Origin: CADEED01 sp043747835
GTDB taxonomy: Bacteria > Pseudomonadota > Gammaproteobacteria > Steroidobacterales > Steroidobacteraceae
Direction of reading: 5' to 3'
DNA length: 64,000 nt
NCBI GenBank assembly: GCA_043747835.1
Contig: JAYTOK010000051.1
Span: 1-64,000, forward strand
A model generated the notes under the pieces. That model was not told where the DNA came from, made no database searches, and saw only the letters and a program-made list of their open reading frames with translations. How positions within the stretch are numbered: the stretch's first letter is position 1; each line of letters begins with the position of its first letter. The translations under genes and the position numbers were made by a program. Shown here piece after piece: positions 8,272 through 17,618 of the stretch.

Positions 8272-9864
8272 TCAACCTCCCGCGCCAGGCAGCGGCGTCG
8301 CGAGATACGGGAAGGTGGAGTCGAACTCCGCGGCCGACAGCGGCGCTCCGTCCGTGAACGGCGCGGTGCCGAGCGGCGCCTGCGTCGTCGCGCACAATCC
8401 GAGATCGACGGTCTGGCCACCGATCGTGAGCGGATGACAAAGTCGTCCCATCACCACGCGCAGCGCGATGTCGACGGTGTCGTCACCGGGACGGCGGCCG
8501 TTCGGGAAGCCCGCGAGATCGCCACCGGCGACACCGAAGTTGCTCTGCATGTCCGCCGGCTTCGCAGCGATTCCGGTGTTGAGGCGCGTCATCTCCGACG
8601 GCGTCACGCGCGACATCTGATTCACGCCGGGGAAACCCGTGAGGAAGGTCGTCACGAGATCCTGGCGCGGCAGATTCGTCGGCGCGATGTTCGTGAAGGT
8701 CGTGCCCAGTCTCTGGTTCACCGGCACGCGGAACAGCGCATCGAGCAGCGCGGGCAACGTCGGGTTCGTCACGTAGGTGAGGAACTGTCCGTCGAAGCGC
8801 GGCTCGCTGGCACTGAACCGGTCCTTGTCGGGTATGCCCACCACGAGCTCGTTCACGAGCGGCATGCCGAGACGCGAAACCTGGACCCAGGGACCGCCGC
8901 GAACCTCGGGCGTCGCGAACGTCGCAAGCGGGTTGAGCAGGCTGGCCTGGCGCATCGACGCACTCGTCCAGCCACCGATGACACCGTTGCCGGTGCCCGT
9001 GAGGCAGCTCGTGTGCACTTCGAGCGCGAGGGTGGTCACGTTCGCGTCGTCGAGCTGGTTGTTGCGCGGGTCCTGCGTGATGCCGTCGGGGAAGCCGTTG
9101 CCGTCACCGTTGCCGGGGACGGAATCGCCTTCGACGGGCACGAAGTTCACGAGGTCGAACACCGGCCCGAGGTTGATGTTGAAGCCTTCCTTGCGCTGCC
9201 CGACGAACACGCGGCCCGGCATGCTGCAGTCCGGGATGTTCACGGTGTGGATGAACGAGTTCGCGTAGGCCTGATAGCCGGCGACACTTCCGAAGGTTTT
9301 CGTGCCGATGAAGTCGAAGGGCTTGCCGAACTCGGCCGCGCCGCCGTTCGCGTTGGTCACCGCCGACGCGTTGCCTGCGCGGCGATCGCCTCGCACGAGA
9401 GTGAGCGAATAGCTCTCGCGGAAGTTGAGATTGCTGATGTCGCCCGCGCTCACCGGGCCGCGGTTCTTGAGCGGAATCGCGACGTTCTGTGTGCCGACCA
9501 TGAGGCGCTGACCGCGGTTGTCGTTGGCCAGGCGGTTCGTGAACTTGAACTGGAACGTGAGGTTTTCGCGCGCGTCGCCGTCGTTGTCGATGTGGATCTC
9601 GTACAACACGGCCGGATCCAGCGCGAAGTAGTTTGGCCCGCCGTATGGCGCCTGCAACGGGATGTAGTTCGCGAGGATCGTGACGTAGCCGGCGCGAGTT
9701 CCTTCGTAACTGTTGAATAGATAGAAGTCGGTGGAATCGGCGGTCGGGATGCGGGTGATGTTCGGTGCTTCGCGATGGCTCGACGCGTTCGCGGCGAACG
9801 GCAGCGTCGCTGCCATCGCACCTGCAACCGCAGCCGCCACGAGGCTGGCTTTCTGGAATGACAT
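8272..9864 (-). CDS. DUF4331 family exported protein
   Basis: A 530-residue protein with a signal peptide (about residues 1-27, ANA-SSHREAP). The mature N-terminus SSHREAPNI, followed by DSTDFYLF, is the hallmark of DUF4331, a large secreted family of unknown function. Members commonly begin with this SSHREAP stretch, and its conserved His and acidic residues could bind metal (inference). It heads the operon DUF4331 - lipoprotein - TPR - HupE/UreJ-like. An AGGGGAC ribosome site precedes the ATG. The 151-bp region upstream is shared with the divergent cysteine-synthase homologue. Confidence 0.88.
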   Translation of the reverse strand: MSFQKASLVAAAVAGAMAATLPFAANASSHREAPNITRIPTADSTDFYLFNSYEGTRAGYVTILANYIPLQAPYGGPNYFALDPAVLYEIHIDNDGDARENLTFQFKFTNRLANDNRGQRLMVGTQNVAIPLKNRGPVSAGDISNLNFRESYSLTLVRGDRRAGNASAVTNANGGAAEFGKPFDFIGTKTFGSVAGYQAYANSFIHTVNIPDCSMPGRVFVGQRKEGFNINLGPVFDLVNFVPVEGDSVPGNGDGNGFPDGITQDPRNNQLDDANVTTLALEVHTSCLTGTGNGVIGGWTSASMRQASLLNPLATFATPEVRGGPWVQVSRLGMPLVNELVVGIPDKDRFSASEPRFDGQFLTYVTNPTLPALLDALFRVPVNQRLGTTFTNIAPTNLPRQDLVTTFLTGFPGVNQMSRVTPSEMTRLNTGIAAKPADMQSNFGVAGGDLAGFPNGRRPGDDTVDIALRVVMGRLCHPLTIGGQTVDLGLCATTQAPLGTAPFTDGAPLSAAEFDSTFPYLATPLPGAGG

Positions 9865-10015
9865 GTAAGTCCCCTGGCTCGAAAGAGCGTTGATGTGTAC
9901 GGGAGGGGAATACGTCGAATGCAGGCGATGGATGCACGCCGCTCATTTCGCGGCGATTTATTTGCGCGCGCGCATCCGGCGGCTTCGCGCGCCCGTACTG
10001 TAGTATCCGGCTCGC

Positions 10016-11053
10016 ATGTCCCTGCCCGCCTACGCCAACAAACTGCTCGCACTCGCGCGCCTCATCGGCGGCACGCCGCTACTCGAAATCCACTGCCGTT
10101 ACCGCGGGCGCGAACACCGCATCTACGCCAAACATGAGGCGTACAACTTCACCGGCAGCATCAAGGACCGCATGGCGCTGTACATCCTGCAGCGCGCGTA
10201 CGCGACGGGAGAAATCGAGCCCGGCCACACGATCGCCGAGGCCACGAGCGGGAACACGGGCATCTCTTTCGCCGCGATCGGCCGCGCGCTCGGCCATCCG
10301 GTGCGCATCTACATGCCGGACTGGATGTCGCGGGAACGCGTGCTCGTGATCCAGAGCCTGGGCGCCGCCGTGATTCCGGTCTCGGCGGAGCTGGGCGGAT
10401 TTCTGGGCTCGATCCGCATGGCGGATGAATTCGCGCGTGAAGGGACCGTGTTCCGGCCACAGCAGTTCGACAATCCCGCGAACGTGCAGGCGCACTACGA
10501 AACGACAGGGCCCGAGATCACGGCGCAGCTCGCGAGCGTCGGCTTGAAACCCACGGCCTTCGTCGCGGGCGTGGGCACCGGCGGCACGGTGATGGGGGTG
10601 GCTCGCCACCTGAAAGAGATCTTTGGCGACGTCGCGGCGCACCCGCTCGAACCCGCGAACTCGCCGACGCTGCGCACGGGCCACAAAACCGGCAAGCACC
10701 GCATCCAGGGCATCAGCGACGAGTTCGTGCCCTCCATCGTGAAACTGCCGGAGCTCGGGCAGATCCTCGACGTCTGGGATGGCGACGCGATCGTGATGTC
10801 GCAGCGGCTCGCCAGCGAGCTCGGTATCGCGGTGGGCATCAGCTCCGGCGCCAATCTATTGGGCGCGCTCGAGATCGCCGAATCGCAGGGAGAAGGCGCC
10901 TGCGTCGCGACCGTGTTCTGCGACGACAACAAGAAGTATCTATCCACCGACCTGTGCAGCGACGAGGAATGCAAGGAGCACTACCGCTGCAACGACGTGG
11001 AGCTGCTCGGTTTCCAGGTCATCCCTCCGTCAAAGCACGCATCCAGTACCTGA
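10016..11053 (+). CDS. PLP-dependent cysteine synthase / cystathionine beta-synthase family enzyme
   Basis: A 345-residue fold-type II PLP enzyme. The PLP lysine is K50 in NFTGSIKDR, the substrate loop is TSGNTG, and the phosphate loop is GTGGT. It resembles cysteine synthases but differs from housekeeping CysK/CysM by a C-terminal extension of about 35 residues containing four cysteines, including ECKEHYRC. That tail could bind a metal or form disulfides (inference). It should catalyse beta-replacement on O-acetylserine or a similar substrate. It stands between the divergent DUF4331 operon and a TonB receptor gene 76 bp downstream. Confidence 0.85.
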   Translation: MSLPAYANKLLALARLIGGTPLLEIHCRYRGREHRIYAKHEAYNFTGSIKDRMALYILQRAYATGEIEPGHTIAEATSGNTGISFAAIGRALGHPVRIYMPDWMSRERVLVIQSLGAAVIPVSAELGGFLGSIRMADEFAREGTVFRPQQFDNPANVQAHYETTGPEITAQLASVGLKPTAFVAGVGTGGTVMGVARHLKEIFGDVAAHPLEPANSPTLRTGHKTGKHRIQGISDEFVPSIVKLPELGQILDVWDGDAIVMSQRLASELGIAVGISSGANLLGALEIAESQGEGACVATVFCDDNKKYLSTDLCSDEECKEHYRCNDVELLGFQVIPPSKHASST

Positions 11054-11129
11054 CAGTCGCCGTATAAAGTTGTCGATAGCGACGCGCGCGTCTTTCTTCG
11101 AGACTTCACGGAAACTTCAGGGAAACTCC

Positions 11130-13214
11130 ATGAGCCAGATATTCCGCAGGGCCGCGATCGCGCTGGCCGTGCTCGGTTCGATCCAGGCCCACGCCGCCGG
11201 CGTACCCACCGATGAACTCGACGAGGTGATCGTGAGCGCGCGCAGGCACGCGCTCATCGGCAAGGTCGAATCGTCGAGCCAGGGCACGGTCACTCGCGCT
11301 CAACTCGAGACTCGCCCCGTGTTGCGCACCGGCGAGCTGCTCGAGACCGTTCCGGGTCTCGTCGTCACGCAGCACTCGGGAGACGGCAAGGCGAACCAGT
11401 ATTTCCTGCGGGGCTTCAATCTCGATCACGGCACGGATCTGGCGACGAGCGTCGACGGTATTCCCGTGAACATGCACACGCACGGCCACGGTCAGGGTTA
11501 CACCGACATCAACTTCGTGATCCCCGAGCTGCTCGATCGCATCGAGTACAAGAAAGGGACTTACTACGCCGAAGAAGGAAACTTCTCGGCGGCCGGCGCG
11601 ATCGACCTGCGTTATCGGCGCGACCTCGACGACAACGTATTTTCGTTGACGCTCGGCGAAGACTCGTACGCGCGCGGATTGCTGGCGGGCTCGACCGAAG
11701 TCGCGCGCGGCGACTTGTTGTTCGGTCTGGAGTACGGCCGCACCGATGGCCCCTGGGATCTCGAGGAAGATCTGCGCCGCGTGAATGCGCTCGCGAAGTA
11801 TTCGCGGGGCGAGCGGGGCGAAGGCTGGTCCGTCACCGCATCGGCTTACGACGGCGAGTGGACCTCGACGGACCAGATTCCCGAGCGCGCGGTGCAATCC
11901 GGCGTGCTCGACCGCTTTGGCTTCTTCGATCCGACGAATGGCGGCGCATCGCATCGTTACGCGCTGTCGTTCGACGGCGCGCGGCCACTGGATCTTTCCG
12001 GACTCGGCGCCTGGAGTCTCGAAGCGAAAGCCTATGCGCTCGACTATCGACTCGATCTCTTCTCGAATTTCACGTACGCGTTGAATCCCGTCGACGGCGA
12101 CCAGTTCGAGCAGTTCGACGACCGCAAGGCGTATGGCCTGCATTCCGAAATTGCGCGGGAGACGAACTTCGGTGGAATGCGAGGTGTGTTGAAACTCGGT
12201 TTCGACTCGCGCTTCGACGACATCGGCCGCGTCGGGCTCTACCTGACGGACGACCGCGTCCGCCTCACTACCGTGCGCGAGGACTCCGTCGATCGTCTCG
12301 GAATCGGCTTCTTCGTCGAGCAGCAGATCCAGGCGACGGAATGGTTGCGCGTGGTCGCGGGCCTGCGGCACGACCGCGCGGAGTTCGACGTGTCGAGCGA
12401 CCTCGACGTGAACAGCGGGTCGGCATCCGACAGCATCACCAGCCCCAAACTATCGCTGGTCTTCGGTCCCTGGGCGGAGACAGAGCTCTTTGTGAACGCG
12501 GGCCGGGGTTTCCACGAAAACGATGCGCGCGGTACGACGATCTCTGTCGACCCGACCGACGGCGTGACGGCCGCGGAGCGCGTGCGGCCCATGGTACGCG
12601 CGAGCGGCGGCGAGATCGGTGTGCGCACCGCCTTGGTGCCGTACACACAGCTCGCGCTCACCGCGTGGACGCTCGATCTCGATTCGGAGCTGCTCTACGT
12701 CGGCGACGCGGGCGCGACGGAAGCCAATCGCGCGAGCGAACGCCGTGGAATCGAGCTCGGCGTTTACGTGACTCCGCGCGAGTGGCTCACGCTCGATGCG
12801 GACCTCGCCTGGTCGCGCTCCCGGTTCAGCGATTCCGGCTCTGCTGATTTCTCCGGCGCCGGTAACTTCATCCCGGGCGCGGTCGAGCGCGTTGCGTCGC
12901 TCGGCGTTGCCGTGCAACACGTCGGCGGCTGGTTCGGCGGCGCCCGCTTTCGCCATTTCGGCGAGGCGCCGCTGATCGAGGATGACAGCGTGCGTTCGGA
13001 TCCCACGACACTCGTGAATCTCGAAGTCGGACGGCGGATCGGCCAGCGCTTCTCGATCGCCCTCGCCGCCTACAACGTGTTCGGCTCGCGAGACAACGAC
13101 ATCACATATTTCTACGAGAGCCAGTTGCCCGGCGAAGCCGCACCTGTCGAAGGCCGCCATTTCCACCCGGTGGAGCCGCGCACCCTGCGCATGACGATCG
13201 AGACTCGCTGGTAG
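11130..13214 (+). CDS. TonB-dependent outer-membrane receptor
   Basis: A 694-residue receptor: signal peptide (about 1-22, AHA-A), a TonB-box-like segment DEVIVSA, a plug domain (QYFLRGFNLDHGTDLA, then the His-rich MHTHGHGQGYTD), and a beta-barrel ending in the aromatic W of ETRW. The GHGQGY plug subtype is shared by a receptor group without an assigned ligand. The clustered histidines suggest a metal or metal complex (inference). The start at 11130 has CAGGG upstream and gives a proper signal peptide; an in-frame start 60 bases earlier would not. Confidence 0.9.
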   Translation: MSQIFRRAAIALAVLGSIQAHAAGVPTDELDEVIVSARRHALIGKVESSSQGTVTRAQLETRPVLRTGELLETVPGLVVTQHSGDGKANQYFLRGFNLDHGTDLATSVDGIPVNMHTHGHGQGYTDINFVIPELLDRIEYKKGTYYAEEGNFSAAGAIDLRYRRDLDDNVFSLTLGEDSYARGLLAGSTEVARGDLLFGLEYGRTDGPWDLEEDLRRVNALAKYSRGERGEGWSVTASAYDGEWTSTDQIPERAVQSGVLDRFGFFDPTNGGASHRYALSFDGARPLDLSGLGAWSLEAKAYALDYRLDLFSNFTYALNPVDGDQFEQFDDRKAYGLHSEIARETNFGGMRGVLKLGFDSRFDDIGRVGLYLTDDRVRLTTVREDSVDRLGIGFFVEQQIQATEWLRVVAGLRHDRAEFDVSSDLDVNSGSASDSITSPKLSLVFGPWAETELFVNAGRGFHENDARGTTISVDPTDGVTAAERVRPMVRASGGEIGVRTALVPYTQLALTAWTLDLDSELLYVGDAGATEANRASERRGIELGVYVTPREWLTLDADLAWSRSRFSDSGSADFSGAGNFIPGAVERVASLGVAVQHVGGWFGGARFRHFGEAPLIEDDSVRSDPTTLVNLEVGRRIGQRFSIALAAYNVFGSRDNDITYFYESQLPGEAAPVEGRHFHPVEPRTLRMTIETRW

Positions 13215-13252
13215 TTGTTTGCGTGGCGGGTGAGCCGCGTAGAATCGCGGCC

Positions 13253-14590
13253 ATGCTTGCTTCCTCCGGCCGCGGCGCCGCCATCGCCATTGCTCTCGCT
13301 TTCGCGTTGGTGCTGAGCACAGCGCCACAGACGGCGGTCGCGCAGACGAAGCCGGCGACGCCGGACAAGAAGACGGCGACGGCGCCCGCCAAGAAGCCCG
13401 CCAAGAAGAAGGCGCCATCGCAGAAGCCTGCCGCAAAGCCAGCGATCGCGAAGCCGGTCCCGCCGCCGCCGCCCGGCGTCGAGCTCATCGGCCTGGTCGT
13501 GATGCCGCCCGAAGCGTTTCGCGGCGGACCGCCGGCAGGACGCTTCGACAACGAAGGCCGCCGCTCGCCGCAGGCGAAGTACGAATCGCAGCCCGTGCAG
13601 GGCGTGAGCTCCATCAAACCGGGACCCACGCCCGGCGCCTGGTGGGCGCTCTCCGACAACGGCTTCGGCAGGAAATGGAACAGCCCCGACTACCGCCTCT
13701 GCCTCTATCTATTCGAGCTGCGGCCGCGCACAGGCGCGGGTACCGATTCGCGCAACGCGCTGCAGGGCGTGATCGAACTGTCCGACCCCGCGAAGTTCTT
13801 TCCGTGGCGCATCGCGGATGAAAGCGATCCCGAGCGGCTGCTGACGGGCGCGGACGCGGATCCAGAGTCGCTGGTCGAGATGCCGGACGGCACTTTCTGG
13901 ATCGGCGACGAATTCGGTCCGTGGTTGCTGCACTTCTCCGACGATGGCGAGTTGCTCGGACCGCCGGTCGAATTGCCGGAAGTCGTGTTCTCCCCCGAGC
14001 ACCCGCTCGTGCTGTCCAATTTCCTGCGGCCGCGACTCGAGCGTTCGCGCGGCTTCGAGGCGATGGACCTCGCGGGAGACGACCGGACGCTGGTCACCAT
14101 CCTCGAGGGAACGGTCGCGGGCGATGCGCCGAAGACCCTGCGCGCGCAGCGTTACGACACGCTCACCGGGAAGTGGCTGCCGGGCACACTTATATATGCG
14201 CTCGACCCGGACACGGTCGCCGTGACCGAGATATCGCGCATCGAGGGCAACCGCTTCGTGGTCGTCGAACGCGACGAACTCGAGGGTGACGCCGCGAAGG
14301 CGAAGCGCGTGTATTCGATCGATCTCGATAAGGCGCTGCCAGGAAAGCCGCTCGCGAAAAAGCTCGTGATCGACCTGCTCCACATCGGCAACTCGCGCGG
14401 GCTCGCCGAAACGCTGCCGCCGGGCACGCCGTTCCGCTTCCCGTACCTCACGACGGAATCGATCCAGGTCCTCGATCGCACGCACGTCGTGCTCGTCAAC
14501 GACAACAACTTCTCGGCGAAGGGCGGCCGCGGACCTTCCGTGACCGACGCGACGGAGTGGATCTGGCTCGAGCTCGCGACTCCTTTGTAA
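13253..14590 (+). CDS. Exported esterase-like-activity-of-phytase domain protein
   Basis: A 445-residue protein with a signal peptide (cleavage after VAQ), then a low-complexity Lys/Ala/Pro linker of about 45 residues, and a beta-propeller-like domain of the phytase-esterase-like family (WWALSDNGFG, then DPESLVEMPDGTFWIGDEFGP, and near the end LVNDNNFS). The family is tied to phosphate-ester hydrolysis, with acidic residues binding calcium, but few members have been tested. I chose the ATG at 13253; an in-frame GTG at 13223 would put extra charged residues before the signal peptide. Confidence 0.75.
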   Translation: MLASSGRGAAIAIALAFALVLSTAPQTAVAQTKPATPDKKTATAPAKKPAKKKAPSQKPAAKPAIAKPVPPPPPGVELIGLVVMPPEAFRGGPPAGRFDNEGRRSPQAKYESQPVQGVSSIKPGPTPGAWWALSDNGFGRKWNSPDYRLCLYLFELRPRTGAGTDSRNALQGVIELSDPAKFFPWRIADESDPERLLTGADADPESLVEMPDGTFWIGDEFGPWLLHFSDDGELLGPPVELPEVVFSPEHPLVLSNFLRPRLERSRGFEAMDLAGDDRTLVTILEGTVAGDAPKTLRAQRYDTLTGKWLPGTLIYALDPDTVAVTEISRIEGNRFVVVERDELEGDAAKAKRVYSIDLDKALPGKPLAKKLVIDLLHIGNSRGLAETLPPGTPFRFPYLTTESIQVLDRTHVVLVNDNNFSAKGGRGPSVTDATEWIWLELATPL

Positions 14591-14597
14591 GCCGACC

Positions 14598-16400
14598 ATG
14601 CTGATCGCCCTCAAGGATGCCGAGCTCGCATTCGGCATGACGCCGCTGCTCGACCGCGCCGTGCTTTCGATCTCCGCCGGCGATCGCATCGGCCTCATCG
14701 GCCGCAACGGCACCGGAAAGTCGTCGTTGTTAAGTGTGCTCGCGGGACGCCTCGCGCTCGACGACGGCGAAGTGCCGCGAAAGCCCGGCTTGCGCATCGC
14801 GCTCGTGGAGCAGGAACCCGAGCTGCCGCCCGCCGCGTCGATCCGCGAGTCGCTGCACGTGCGCGGCGGAATCGAAGCGATCGCCGACGAGCGCGACCGC
14901 CACGATGCGGAAACCCGGCTCGAGGAATTCCTGCACCGCTTCGACGTGAACGTCGACGCGGATCCCGCCAAGGTATCTGGCGGCGAGCGCAAGCGCGCGG
15001 CGCTCGCGCTCGCCTTCGCGCTCGATCCCGAGCTGTTGCTGCTCGACGAGCCGACGAACCATCTCGACGTCGACGGCATCGAGACGCTCGAAGCGCTGCT
15101 GCAGAGAAACGTCACCTGCGTCGTCATCACGCACGATCGCCGCTTCCTCGACGCGACCGCGACACGCATCGCGGAACTCGATCGCGGCCAACTGCGCACC
15201 TTTCCGGGCAACTATTCCATTTACGAGGGGCGCAAGGCGGAGATCGACATCGCCGAAGACATCGCGACCCGGCGCTTCGAGAAATTCTGGGCGCAGGAAG
15301 AAGTCTGGATCCGCCGGGGCGTCGAAGCGCGCCGCACGCGCAACGAAGGACGCGTGAAGCGTCTCGAACACCTGCGCGAGGAGCGCGCCGCGCGGCGCGA
15401 ACGCGTGGGTTCGATCAAGCTGACCGTCGACACGGGCGAGCGCTCGGGCAAGATCGTCGCCGAGCTCGAGAATGTCTCGAAGAGCTTCGGCGACCGCAAA
15501 CTCATGGACGACGTCTCGCTGCGCATCATGCGCGGCGACCGCGTCGGGTTGCTGGGACCGAACGGCGCGGGAAAGACCACGTTGATCCGCATGATCGTGG
15601 GCACGCTCGAGGCCGATGCCGGCCGCATCCGTCGCGGCACCAACCTGCAGGTCGCGTACTTCGATCAGTTGCGCGAGCAGCTCGATCCCGAGAAGACGCT
15701 GTCGGAAACCGTTTCGCCGGGATCGGACTGGATCGAGATCGGCGGCCACCGCAAACACGTCACCAGCTACCTGGGCGATTTCCTGTTTCCCACGCGACGC
15801 GCGAATGCGCCGATCCGGATGTTGTCAGGCGGCGAACGCAACCGTCTGCTGTTGGCGCGCCTGTTCGCGCGGCCCGCGAACGTGCTCGTGCTCGACGAAC
15901 CCACGAACGACCTCGACATCGATTCGCTCGAGCTGCTCGAGAATCTGCTGCAGGACTATGCGGGCACGCTGCTGCTCGTGAGCCACGATCGCGCCTTTCT
16001 CGACAACGTGGTCACGCAGACCATCGCCTCGGAAGGTGAAGGTCAGTGGCGCGAGTACGTGGGCGGATACTCGGACTGGCTGCGGCAACGCCCGCAGGCG
16101 AAAGCCGTCGCGCAGACGCGGCGCGAGGCGGTGAGCGAGACGCCGGCCCCGGTGACGGCTTCGAAACGAAAATTGAGCTACAAGGAACAGCGCGAGCTCG
16201 AATCGCTGCCCGGCGACATCGAGAAGATGGAAGCCGAACAGATCGCGCTCACGCGGAAGATGTGCTCGGCGGACTATCATCGCGCGACACCCGATGAGAT
16301 GCGTCGCGACGGCGCGCGCGCCGCCGAGCTTCCGGCGCTGATCTCGTCGGGGATGGACCGGTGGGAGGAGCTGGATTCCCTCGCCGGAGGTAAGTCATGA
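14598..16400 (+). CDS. uup: ABC-F ATPase Uup
   Basis: A 600-residue soluble protein with two ABC domains: Walker A GRNGTGKSS and GPNGAGKTT, signatures SGGERKR and SGGERNR, and Walker B plus DEPTNHLD and DEPTNDLD. A C-terminal coiled region of about 90 residues (SYKEQRELESLPGDIEKME) matches the DNA-binding tail of Uup rather than EttA. Uup acts at the ribosome and affects transposon excision and replication-linked processes in E. coli. It overlaps yciH by four bases (ATGA), implying coupled translation. Confidence 0.92.
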   Translation: MLIALKDAELAFGMTPLLDRAVLSISAGDRIGLIGRNGTGKSSLLSVLAGRLALDDGEVPRKPGLRIALVEQEPELPPAASIRESLHVRGGIEAIADERDRHDAETRLEEFLHRFDVNVDADPAKVSGGERKRAALALAFALDPELLLLDEPTNHLDVDGIETLEALLQRNVTCVVITHDRRFLDATATRIAELDRGQLRTFPGNYSIYEGRKAEIDIAEDIATRRFEKFWAQEEVWIRRGVEARRTRNEGRVKRLEHLREERAARRERVGSIKLTVDTGERSGKIVAELENVSKSFGDRKLMDDVSLRIMRGDRVGLLGPNGAGKTTLIRMIVGTLEADAGRIRRGTNLQVAYFDQLREQLDPEKTLSETVSPGSDWIEIGGHRKHVTSYLGDFLFPTRRANAPIRMLSGGERNRLLLARLFARPANVLVLDEPTNDLDIDSLELLENLLQDYAGTLLLVSHDRAFLDNVVTQTIASEGEGQWREYVGGYSDWLRQRPQAKAVAQTRREAVSETPAPVTASKRKLSYKEQRELESLPGDIEKMEAEQIALTRKMCSADYHRATPDEMRRDGARAAELPALISSGMDRWEELDSLAGGKS

Positions 16401-16663
16401 AACCTCGAACGCCCGCGAAGCCCGCCGCCATCCGCATCTGGAAGGAAACCGCGCACCGGGGTGGCAAGGGTGTGAGCGCGATTCATGGCGTGCCGATGCC
16501 GGGTCCGCAGCTCGAAGTGATCTGCAGCGCGCTCAAGAAGAAATGCGGAACGGGCGGGACGGTCAAGAACGGCGTGATCGAAATCCAGGGCGATCATCGC
16601 GACCGCCTCGTGGAAGAACTGAAGAAGCTGGGTTACACGGATGTGAGGAAAGCCGGCGGCTAG
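16397..16663 (+). CDS. yciH: SUI1/eIF1-family protein YciH
   Basis: An 88-residue protein with the SUI1 fold: a basic N-terminus and the core RGGKGVSAIHG, then KKCGTGGTVKNGVIEIQGDH. Its archaeal and eukaryotic homologues monitor initiation-codon choice; bacterial YciH is a non-essential ribosome-associated factor. The start codon overlaps the uup stop. Both products act on ribosomes, which gives the pair some functional logic. Confidence 0.9.
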   Translation: MKPRTPAKPAAIRIWKETAHRGGKGVSAIHGVPMPGPQLEVICSALKKKCGTGGTVKNGVIEIQGDHRDRLVEELKKLGYTDVRKAGG

Positions 16664-16742
16664 GGCGCTCGCTGGAAGGGCATCAACAAAACTTTCAAAC
16701 AGACGTCGCGAGTCTGTAGCAATCGATTGGCGGAATGGGGCC

Positions 16743-17612
16743 ATGGCTGCAAACCCCTCGTCGATTTCCCTCCAGCGTTCCGCGCCCACCACGGGCGTTG
16801 TGTTCACCACCTACAACCGGCCACACGACCTCGAACGCGTGCTCGCGGGTTACGCGAAGCAGAGTCACCGCAATTTCGAAATCGTCATCGCCGACGACGG
16901 TTCCGGCGACGAGACGCGTGCCTGCATCATGCGTGCGCGCGACCGCTGGAACCTCGACATCCGCCACGTGTGGCACGAGGACGCTGGCTTCCGGAAATGC
17001 AAGATCCTGAATCGCGCGATCGCGGAAACGAGCGCGGAATACCTGATCTTCACGGACGGCGATTGCATCCCCCATCCGGATTTCGTCGCCGGGCACCTGG
17101 AACTCGCACGCCCGGGATACTTCATTTCCGGCGGTTGCGTCCGGCTCAACAATCCCGCGACGCGCGCGATCTCGCCCGACGATGTGATTGCAGGACGCGT
17201 GTTCGATCAGCGTTGGCTGAAGTCGCACGGAGAAACGCCCGTGAATCTGCGCAAGCTCGCGTTGTCCGGTGAGCCGTGGCGCGGCGTGATGAACACGATC
17301 ACCACCACGAAGCCCACGTGGAACGGTCACAACTCATCGACGTGGCGGGAAGAAGCGCTTGCGGTCCACGGGTTTGACGAGCGGCTGGGATACGGCGGCC
17401 TCGACCGCGAATTCGGCGAACGTCTCGAGCGCTGCGGAATGAAAGGAATCCAGGCGCGATACTCGCTGATTTGCCTGCACCTCGATCACCCGCGGCCGTA
17501 TCGCGCGCGCGCGATCATGGACGCCAATATGCAGATCCGCCGGGACAACGCGCGGCGCAACGTTCGCCGTACGTCCCACGGATTGCCGCCGCAGTCCGTC
17601 GCGAACGCTTGA
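16743..17612 (+). CDS. GT2-family glycosyltransferase (Glyco_transf_7C type)
   Basis: A 289-residue GT-A enzyme. The nucleotide-binding start is GVVFTTYNRP, followed by IADDGSGD; the metal site is TDGDC; and the C-terminal part WNGHNSSTWREE ... GYGGLDREFGERL matches the galactosyltransferase C-terminal family. It probably adds a sugar to a polysaccharide, glycan or LPS; donor and acceptor are unknown. It is followed six bases later by an FkbM methyltransferase, a common pairing in surface-polysaccharide loci. Confidence 0.85.
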   Translation: MAANPSSISLQRSAPTTGVVFTTYNRPHDLERVLAGYAKQSHRNFEIVIADDGSGDETRACIMRARDRWNLDIRHVWHEDAGFRKCKILNRAIAETSAEYLIFTDGDCIPHPDFVAGHLELARPGYFISGGCVRLNNPATRAISPDDVIAGRVFDQRWLKSHGETPVNLRKLALSGEPWRGVMNTITTTKPTWNGHNSSTWREEALAVHGFDERLGYGGLDREFGERLERCGMKGIQARYSLICLHLDHPRPYRARAIMDANMQIRRDNARRNVRRTSHGLPPQSVANA

Positions 17613-17618
17613 GACGAC

